DNA of 28,500 nt from Cristatella mucedo (lineage: Eukaryota > Bryozoa > Phylactolaemata > Cristatellidae): the NCBI GenBank assembly GCA_009760855.2, contig WPIO01000018.1:3664001-3692500 (forward strand), read 5' to 3'. Positions 21,326-28,500 of the stretch are shown here, piece after piece. The translations under genes and the position numbers were made by a program. Under the pieces are notes generated by a model that saw nothing but the letters and a program-made list of their open reading frames with translations, had not been told where the DNA came from and searched no databases. Numbering within the stretch: position 1 is the stretch's first letter; every line of letters begins with the position of its first letter.

Positions 21326-21458
21326 GCCTCCTGTCTAAAGAGAACCTCAAAGAAGAAGTGTACCAGAAGCTGCGTGTCGATGACCCGCAGCGAGTAGTGG
21401 CCGAGCTAGTAAGGCACGGCCCCGCGCATGGTGACAACGAGTCCACCACAGTATGGAG
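21326..21458 (+). CDS. NRBP: NRBP-like pseudokinase, exon H (linker after the kinase-like domain)
   Basis: Acceptor CATGCACACAG, donor GTGAGT; two bases complete Ser, then 43 codons and two bases. It encodes SLLSKENLKEEVYQKLRV and later DPQRVVAELVRHGPAHGD, ending ESTTVWR. It aligns loosely with the human linker [26 protein letters not shown]: the ENxxEE core and the AEL/AEI block are kept. It is highly charged and likely helical in its first half. A CT tract ends about 116 bases upstream. Confidence rests on phase continuity on both sides and on this partial match. Confidence 0.88.
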
Positions 21459-22084
21459 GTGAGTGAAGCTCAGCATTTGCAACACCCTTTGTATCATAAT
21501 CTTGTCGTCATCATCATCATCGTCATTCGCATCATCGGCTCGGCTGTAATGCCGTTAAACCTCGGAGGTATATGCGGGTATTGCTAAAGCCGAAACACAC
21601 TTTTGCACGGATTAGCATGGAGCTGGCAACGAGAAGTCAAGGCAAGGCAGCTGGAAAGTTTCGGGTTGGTAGCAATGTGCACCCACCCACCCACCCACCC
21701 ACCCACCAATCACTGCCCTTCAATTGAGGATTGCAGAGGTGTCTCCTCCGACGTGCTAATCAAGGGGTGTGGTGATGGTCATTAGGCTGCAGTAGCCTGC
21801 TGAGGAGCCGAGCTTAAGAGTCAGCTGGCCTTCTAGGTAAGAGGTCAAATTGTTGGCTTGAATTTATTGCTTCATTGCTAGCAGCTGTCACCACTTCCTG
21901 AATGCTACTTTGCCACTTCCTTGATGTCACCTTCTGAATTCCAACCGAATGCTTTACCCTACCGTTCGTGACCAATCACTCACATTTACTAGCTGACCAC
22001 AAGTGCATAAGCTGCTGCTTATATCACATGTAATAGCAAGAAACCGGATACATTCAGCACTCTGTGTGTGGTAGGTATGTGCAC

Positions 22085-22085
<1 letters not shown>
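21459..22085. other. Start of the 6.9 kb intron H-I
   Basis: A (TCA)n-like stretch lies at 21507-21525 and a (CCCA)n repeat at 21681-21708. Nothing coding was recognised. Confidence 0.5.
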
Positions 22086-22160
<75 letters not shown>

Positions 22161-22232
22161 CATTTATGTGTGTGTGTGCGTGCGTGTGGGTATGTGTGCG
22201 TGTGTGTGCATGCGTGTGCGTGCATGCGTGTG
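22086..22232. repeat. (GT)n microsatellite with variant end
   Basis: Pure GT at 22086-22158, then GCGT/CATG variants to 22232. Confidence 0.97.
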
Positions 22233-22344
22233 GCCTGGCGTTTCATGATTTGGCCTGCTTATGCATACCACATCCAGGCTGGTCTCTGTAGGTGTGACAT
22301 CCCATCTTGTCTTCTGTAATTCACTACTCGTAGGTCTGTACAGT

Positions 22345-22908
22345 AAGGCGCTTACATTCTGCTCAAAACCATGCAGCTAGGCTTGTCTATCGAGAGCCTT
22401 GCAGCTACTACACAATACCTCTTCTCGCTGACCTGCACTTGATTCCTATCAAGCTGCGGCATATCGACTTTAAGGTTTGGCCATTCACTTTTATATCTTC
22501 AGTCTCTTGCTCTGACCCTTCATATCCGAGCTACTTCCCAATCAGGCTAGGCAAAGGTATCACCCTTTCTTCGAACTCAAGTCATTTAGCTTTGCCTCTC
22601 ACAAACCCTTCATTCTTTGGTGACCGTGCCGTTAGTTTCCTTGCTCACGAAGCCTGGTACTCGTTCCCGACTGAAGACGTGCCATCCCCTGACTAGACGA
22701 CATTTAAAAAGAAGCTAAACACGCCTGTTCCTCACAGCATTTGCTTGGCCCGTGAGCATTGATCTTTGGGTGGATATGCATGCGTGACGCTGTGCATGCT
22801 ATCACTAACCAATCGACGTGCTTCCTTTGCAGCATATTCAAGTGCCTAGACAGAGATTAAGTTCTCATAAGGCGCTCAGAAAAAAATCTATTATTACTAT
22901 TGTATCAG
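22345..22908 (+). mobile_element. CR1/L2-type LINE, 3' end of ORF and 3' UTR
   Basis: Encodes RRLHSAQNHAARLVYREPCS, then ADLHLIPIKLRHIDFKV and, after frame changes, GDRAVSFLAHEAWYSFP. The 3' UTR (gcatgcgtgacgctgtgcatgct) follows, then the tail gtgcctagacagagattaagttctc and an ATT-rich end. Collinear with 13650-14275. It is inactive. Confidence 0.85.
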
Positions 22909-23232
22909 TTATTATTGTGCTCGAAGCATGACCCAACCGGGACATCGATCGGTGCTAGCCCCTCCCAAAGAGCTGGCACAAGCAAGGATCACTCAAAAAT
23001 CTTGGAACTTAAAGACAAGAGGACACATCGAATGCTCCCAATGCCCTCGAAACAGATGGTATGTACAGCCGTGTGTAGAAATTAACGACCGCCGGTCACC
23101 GGCTACTCAGGTTCTACCGACATTAGGGCGGGGTATCTCGAAAGTTGTCTTGAGCCGATCGCTCACGAGTTTTCCGGGTTGGCTTGACTGAAGCACTGCA
23201 GAGAGAGTCAGGAGGAAGAGCTGAGAGAGAGT

Positions 23233-23264
<32 letters not shown>

Positions 23265-23414
23265 CAAAAACGAGCGATGTGGCGTCCAGCAGCCTCCATT
23301 CCATGGTGACCGTGATCGCACCATCGCTGGTGGACTCTTTGAAAGCGTCAATGGACCGGTAGCCGTATTTTTATACCAAGGCATAGTAGCACAGGGTATC
23401 ACTGTGGCCGCACC

Positions 23415-23543
23415 TGTCTGTCAACTCCGCAGAGCCACAAAGACTACCGTGTATGCGTGTTACGCCTGAGAGTTTCGTTGTTGGTGCACTTTAGGGAAGC
23501 CTGAGCGGCTTTCTGTTCGCATTCGGTAGCCAACAGACCTTGA
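23415..23543 (-). mobile_element. Dispersed repeat family 3, copy 3, fused to LINE
   Basis: A diverged copy of the family seen at 9226 and 27553. Shared blocks are gcattcggtagccaacaga, gcggcttt and gagagttt. On the minus strand it directly follows the LINE codons for RIDFKV. Confidence 0.65.
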
Positions 23544-24615
23544 AGTCGATACGCTGCTTGGTCGGAAGCCGGCGCAGGTCGGTGAGAAATAGCGGGATGT
23601 GGCAATTGAGACGTTCGCGACAGACAAGCCGAGCTGCTGAGTTTTTCGCCAACTGTAGGCGCTTTATTGTGTTGGCCGGAACATGGGCAAGTAGTGAGTC
23701 ACTGAAGTCGAGTCCGGATGTCAAAAATGCTTGCTTGGACCAGCTTGGGTGTAGTATTCATGTCTGAGCAGGCCCGAATTTTAGCAGCATTACACAGCTG
23801 AGTGTAGGCAGACTTGACTTTTGAGCTGGCGTGGCTCTCTCCTGAAAGGTTTTTCTGGAACAGGACACCCAGATTGAGTGCAGATTCTACAGGAGATATG
23901 CTGGACGAGCCCATTTTGAGTGTTAGATTTTCCCATGTCGAGTAACACTAGGCTTGCCCATATCTATTAGGTTGGTTTTAGTGCCATTCGTTGCGAGGTT
24001 TGCTGCCATCCAAGTGCAAATGTCATCGACACGTGCAGCAAGGGAATTGATAGAGTTTGATTTGCTGGAAGGTTGGGTCAAAGCACGGAACAACTGTATG
24101 TCATCTGCATAGAAATGTAAGCCTAGATTGTGCATGAAAGAGATTAAAGCGGCAGCAAGAGGCAGAATATAAATTCTAAACACAACAGGACCAAGCACTG
24201 ATCCCTGTGGCATCCCATACTTACGCTCCTTGGATGATTGTTGCCCCTTGGTTTCACTACTCTTAAAGTTCTCTCTCCAGAGTAAGAATCTAGACCTGCA
24301 CTGTGCATTCGTGCCATTAAAGCCCAGGCGAGATGAGCAGCGTTCGAGAAGTACTCGAATTGCTAATATCGAATGCTGCCGAAAGGTCCAGCAAGACTAG
24401 CAGAGAGACTACCTAAGTCAACATTCCTGAGAAGGTTGGTATTCACTTGCAGCCGTGCTGGCTCTGTGGAGTGATTAGCTCCAAAGCGAGACTGCCACTT
24501 ACTTGTCATGTTTGAAGTTTTTATTTAAGACAGCTTAGTTGGTCGGCTATCATTCTACCAATGACCAGCTTGTCTAATCTTGGCATGGTTTCCTTAGAGT
24601 TGGTCGCACCTGGGC
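23544..24615 (-). mobile_element. CR1/L2-type LINE reverse transcriptase, decayed
   Basis: Minus strand, in order: a RPI-like start with LDKLVIGRMIADQL (about 24580-24540), QSRFGANHSTEPARL (about 24490), LVLLDLSAAFD (about 24395; first RT catalytic Asp block), MPQGSVLGPVVF (24213) and LHFYADDIQLF (YADD box, about 24110). MGKPSVT, LGVLFQKNLSG, ARLVCRERLNCHIPLF and LPTKQRIDFKV follow at 23550. There are several frameshifts. This copy extends furthest 5' of all in the window but lacks the endonuclease part and the usual 3' end. Confidence 0.85.
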
Positions 24616-24853
24616 TAATTTGAGCCTCGCTCTGGCACGGCCTCCTCGTCAATATTGGCCACTGCAGCAGACCGGATGCATACCGGTGGGAGTGGTCGGT
24701 CGACGGGAGCTGCTATGGCCGGATCGCTAGCGCGACTTCCGGCTTGGATCTCAAACAGAAACCTATGCAGTTTGGTTGCTTGTGGCAAGTGCAGGACGGC
24801 CAGGTATGGTCGTTTAAGCCGATACCATAAACTACTGACTCCCGTCCTCGTGT

Positions 24854-25063
24854 TGTGTGTGTGTGTGTGTCTGTGTGTCTGTGTGTGTGGGGGGGGGGGT
24901 GCATGCATACGGGTGCACTTGTGTGTGTACGTGTGTGTGCACGTGCATGTGTGTGTGCCCACGTTCGTGTGTGTGCGCTCGTATGTGTGTGTGTGCATGC
25001 TCTTATGTGTGTGTGTGTGTGTGCGCGCACGCTCGTGTGTGTGTGTGTGTGTGTGTGTGCACT

Positions 25064-25152
<89 letters not shown>

Positions 25153-25155
25153 ATG
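24854..25155. repeat. Long (GT)n microsatellite with variants and an 11-base G run
   Basis: About 300 bases of GT repeats. The first 160 are interrupted by GCAC, CTCGT and CATG variants, and the last 90 are pure. A G run lies at about 24889-24899. Open frames of 100-200 codons here are pure Cys-Val or His-Thr repeats. Confidence 0.97.
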
Positions 25156-26260
25156 CTTGAGTGCTATCATGGGGGGTTGCAATCGTTTCGTCGGCCGTGC
25201 AACAAAGCAGAAATGGAGAGTGTGACAGAAGTGAAGAGAACATTTGAGGGCGAGGTGAGTAATTACAGCAATCAAGAGCAACCGACAACGCCGAGCATTG
25301 AAGGATCAGCATTCGATGAGCCCTCCTCAGTCTGTGATCTGCACCGAGTAAAAGCGATCTGCTTCCAACTGTATTTATTCAAGGGCAAGAGCGAGTAAGC
25401 AGTTTGGAAGGACTTGAAGCACTTGAAGGCAGCCTATGCCTACTGCTGCCGAAGGAGCTGCTGCTGCTGCTGCTCGTGTTTGTCTCAGTACTCAGTGTAT
25501 TACATCTTTTGCTCCATTTAAAAAACCTGTGGCTATTTAACGTGAATCAATAAAGTATTCACGGCGCTTCGACAACCCGTGAGTGTCGCTAGAAGCTCCG
25601 AGACAGCGTGCTAAAAAATAAAGGTGCAGTAGGCCATACAGGTTAACAGCTGGTGGCCAATGAGACCCTTAACTAGACTTTATGGTATATGTGTCTTAGT
25701 TCCTGAAAATGGATCGAGTAGGGTGGCCTTTGGCGCATTGTGTGCTGAACGAATTAACCGAAAGTTGAGTTTTTGGGAAATTGACAATCGAGTTTATGTG
25801 CACTTAATTGCAGTCTCACCTATTACGGATCTCAGCAAAAAATCTGCCAAACCCAGTAATTGGTATAGGGTTTCTGGTTGTTGGATGTTAGGGCAACCAC
25901 CGTTGTTAATTAAAGATAAATCCACCTTCAGTATCTATATATTTTTAATATATGCACTCAGACTAACAGGTGCCGTAGCCATGCCGTAGCCATCTTGATA
26001 AACCGGCAAAAAGCAGCAAAGGAACAAAGTACTACTTAGCTGGAATAAGCTTTGTTCTGATCTGGACCCCCTTAGCTATTATCCTGGGTACAGCTAATCA
26101 AGCAAGTCAGATTTTGAGGTTGCGGTAACTTATCTGTGCCAGCATGGTGTCTCCAGTCACTGAAGTCATTCACACTTAGTCATCCATCTTCTAGCAATAC
26201 CTGCCGTAATGGCTGGCCATCGCCTTTGGGTACTGGTAGTCTCCTTGCTAGTTCCTTGGT
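25156..26260. other. Intron H-I, mostly unrecognised; small ORF and AATAAA signal
   Basis: A 61-codon frame at 25213-25398 begins in a good start context (gcagaaATGg) and is followed at 25549-25554 by AATAAA. Neither has a family match. From 25630 to 26130 the sequence is AT-richer and unrecognised. Confidence 0.35.
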
Positions 26261-26429
26261 GAGCCGTGATGGTGCACTAGGTAAGGCGGTTACTTTTCAC
26301 GACCTCGGTTCCGGAGTCGTGTGGGTTCGAATCCTGTTGCTGGCGATCCTTTATCGCTGCTGCAAGCAGTGATGATAGCCATGAAGCCTCTTTTGTCGCT
26401 ATACAAAAAGAGGCTGCTAAATCAGCTAG
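26261..26429 (+). mobile_element. SINE family 1, copy i
   Basis: Head gagccgtgatggtgcactagg (A box), B box GGTTCGAATCC, body with tttatcgctgctgcaagcag and the 3' end aggctgctaaatcagctag. Near full length. Confidence 0.88.
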
Positions 26430-26858
26430 TATGTTTTTGAAGAAAAATAGGTCAGGAATAAAATGAACTGGGTCAAACAATGTGCCAATGTGTCTGGGCT
26501 GACAACGCTAATTAGCAGTGGAGACTAACTGGAGCAGCTTTACTGCAGCCCCGTGGACCTGGTGCACTGGCTCAGCTTATTCCAGTGTGTGCATTTTCGA
26601 GGGTCGGTGCAATGTGGATCATTCTAATGAGAGAGAAAGTTATATAGAAAATGAGTGATCATACCATGCACGATTTTACATTATTAACTTAATTCGAAAA
26701 GTATTTACATGATTCTGGACCGAGCAACGTTGATTATGATTCAATGCACTTGCTTAAGTCCTGTTTAATGTAAAAACTAACCCGTCCTTTTATAAAACAG
26801 GATTCTGAATAGTTGTGCAATTTATTTGTTTTGCCCAAACTGAGCAACTGACAATATA
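26430..26858. other. Intron sequence, no gene recognised
   Basis: AT-rich from 26630. No match seen. Confidence 0.4.
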
Positions 26859-27004
26859 TTTCATTTGTATTCGACCCTAGGAGAACTTAATCTCTATTCA
26901 TGCTCTTCACGTGTTATGGGGGCTTGCGCCCATGACCTCAAGTCATCAAAACATTAGACTTGGTCTTAGTCGAGGCAAGCACCTTAACTACTGGGCTAAA
27001 CTAA
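26859..27004 (-). mobile_element. SINE family 2, copy iv
   Basis: Minus-strand tail (gagattaagttctcctaggg) and head (agcccagtagttaaggtgct, then gaggtcatgggcgcaagcccc) are recognisable. An internal insertion of about 15 bases carries a second tgacttgagg-like block. Confidence 0.75.
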
Positions 27005-27552
27005 CATTTCTATAGCACCTTGAATGCATGGACCACCAGAGCCTGTTAAAAAAATGTGCAAACAAAAACCTGCAGCAGTTAGCAGCAAGGTTACAAGGCT
27101 TGTGTAAGAGCTAATAAGAAGCAACCCGCATCGTTTGCCACCGGCCTAATCCCAAAATCCCGGCTGGATAAGCCGACGGCATCGAAGCACCCAGTTAGTC
27201 AAATCGCAATCTTACCTAGCCACTATCGACAAGCTAGCCAAGACCATCCAAGTGATCTAATATCCCCGCCCACCATGCCGACAATCGCAGCTGCCCCGCA
27301 TCCCGACAGGCAAGCAAGCTTTCAGCCAATGCGGCCACGCTGGCGACCACCTGACCACGCATTTTAGGACGATGCATGCGGAGTGCTACAGCCGCTTCCT
27401 TTTGTGCCGCAATTCGAGCTCAGGCGCTTCGGTTACCAGCCTTAGAACTAACACAACCCTTTACCGTTCTGGCTGAGTGGGAAAACGTCCAGGCTAAGCT
27501 GTAAAGCTGCCATTGAGTTCTATATATAGGCCAATGTAAGGTTGTTGTTGTT
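27005..27552. other. Intron sequence, no gene recognised
   Basis: A short piece at 27003-27030 (acatttctatagcaccttgaa) looks like a further SINE family 2 tail. A TTG repeat at 27541-27554 abuts repeat family 3. No coding match. Confidence 0.4.
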
Positions 27553-27729
27553 GTATCTCCGTCTGTAACTCCACAATGTCATAAAAGACCATGTGGGTAT
27601 TACGAAGGAGAGTTTTGTGTAGCGCACTCACAGCCTAAGCGGCTTTCGGTACGCATTCGGTAGCCAACAGACTTCGTCTCACGCAACAAAGAGAAAGTGG
27701 GAAGCATAGCAGAGTTAGGAGAGCAGTTG
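27553..27729 (-). mobile_element. Dispersed repeat family 3, copy 2
   Basis: Nearly identical to 9226-9401 and in the same orientation. The minus-strand 3' end is ggagatac followed by (AAC)n, a different simple-repeat tail from copy 1. Confidence 0.75.
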
Positions 27730-27971
27730 AGGTAGTGAGTAGCATAGAAGTAGCAGCTCAGGACCGCTGAAAAGCATGTGCCATAGTCGGCAGTAGGAGA
27801 GTAGTTGTCGTTTACATCGGTGCAGATATAATTAATTAAGCTCCGCGATAATCGGCTCAAGCAGCGTGGATGGCAAGGCTGCTGAACTGGCCGCTTATTC
27901 GTCGAGCGCCACTACCCGAGTCCTACGAAATATCATACGTAGCATTGGATGGGGGGGACGTGGCCACACCA

Positions 27972-28062
27972 TGTCGGCCTTGGTAGTTTTAACCCACCAT
28001 CTTGCCCGGTCGGAAGCTGTCGTTCTAACCACTCAAGCAGAGGTTATACATGCAGACCTTGC
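27972..28062 (-). mobile_element. tRNA-derived SINE-like head, low confidence
   Basis: On the minus strand ctgcttgagtggttagaacg is a good A box region. The sequence gtgggttaaaactacc, 30-odd bases further, is a decayed B box. The body after it matches neither SINE family 1 nor 2. Confidence 0.35.
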
Positions 28063-28357
28063 GGGCATCGTCAGTAGACGCCCTACTCATCAAGCACGAG
28101 CGACTCGAGTTGACGAAAGCACTCGTCTGTTCGGACTCGATCTCATGCCTTTCGATCGCGACATCTTCAGATCCTTTCTTTCGATCTCGATCCTGTCGGA
28201 TGGCAGGCGACCTACCTCTGTCCGCCCGCCCTCATCCACTCATTCGCAGCGCCTCGCAAGCGACGCTAGAGGCACGCGCGCGAGGCGCTGCCGGCTTTCT
28301 GCCTGCCTGCGCCGATCGGTGCCTATGCCATGTGTGCGCCTCGTTTTTCTTCTTCAG

Positions 28358-28411
28358 GTATTCTCAAGTACCGGAAGCGAGAGAGCTGGAGAAGTTCATA
28401 GAAGATGTCAA
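28358..28411 (+). CDS. NRBP: NRBP-like pseudokinase, exon I (last exon in the window)
   Basis: Acceptor TTTTTCTTCTTCAG with a strong pyrimidine tract, donor GTGAGC. One base completes the Arg/Lys-type codon from exon H, followed by 17 codons and two bases (AA). The product YSQVPEARELEKFIEDVK matches the human NRBP1 stretch YSQSPALELDKFLEDVRNG, just before the conserved IYPLTAF segment, which must lie beyond the window. The 205-codon open frame at 27866-28483 crosses this exon in another frame and is not the product. Confidence 0.92.
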
Positions 28412-28500
28412 GTGAGCATGGCATCTGCATGGCGTCCTTCGTTTCTGGGTCTGGACGTCATGGCGGCGCGCCGCCTCGCCTGACACCGCTCGCTGCTCGA
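28412..28500. other. Start of the next NRBP intron
   Basis: Begins with the GTGAGC donor of exon I. No further exon is reached before the window ends. Confidence 0.7.

Noticed and set aside
24615-25398. Long His-Thr and Cys-Val open frames on both strands.
   Set aside because: They are translations of a GT microsatellite, not proteins.
27866-28483. A 205-codon open frame on the + strand, the longest non-repetitive one near the right end.
   Set aside because: It crosses exon I in a different frame, shows no family features, and overlaps a tRNA-like repeat on the other strand. GC-rich chance frame.

Overview
The window is animal nuclear DNA. It has spliced exons with GT/AG borders, introns from 0.28 to 11.8 kb, dense dinucleotide microsatellites, tRNA-derived SINEs, truncated CR1/L2-type LINEs and a decayed Tc1-type transposase. 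An invertebrate is likely from the divergence of the gene. I cannot fix the phylum; a flatworm or other lophotrochozoan is only a guess.

One protein-coding gene can be supported. It lies on the + strand and runs off both ends. Nine exons (211-312, 2630-2719, 3136-3176, 14934-15028, 15307-15393, 18755-18909, 20097-20229, 21326-21458, 28358-28411) chain without a single phase conflict into about 296 codons. They encode most of the kinase-like domain and the following linker of a nuclear receptor binding protein (NRBP1/NRBP2 family; Drosophila Madm). The usual catalytic motifs are replaced: HRD reads HGN, DFG reads SVA and the catalytic-loop Asn reads Met, while the APE and DxYSFG structural motifs remain. 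This is a pseudokinase, expected to act as an adaptor or scaffold. The upstream exons (N-terminus, glycine-loop region) and the C-terminal part lie outside the window.

Layout: 1-3200 holds the first three exons. 3177-14933 is one very large intron packed with repeats (two SINE families, LINE fragments, AT and AG microsatellites, two perfect hairpins). 14934-15393 holds two close exons. 15394-18754 is an intron with a SINE, a dead Tc1-like transposase, a tRNA-Gln-like sequence and a CT/CTGT tract. 18755-21458 holds three exons with long CT tracts in between. 21459-28357 is a 6.9 kb intron with LINE copies on both strands, long GT tracts and more SINEs. The last exon is 28358-28411.

The repeats have internal structure of their own. 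SINE family 1 (nine copies) has tRNA A/B boxes plus an 11-bp hairpin just before the B box. SINE family 2 (four copies) carries the same 3' tail as the resident LINE, which points to LINE-driven mobilisation. A third, young dispersed repeat occurs three times, once fused to a LINE. No prokaryotic features, CRISPR arrays or complete mobile elements were seen.
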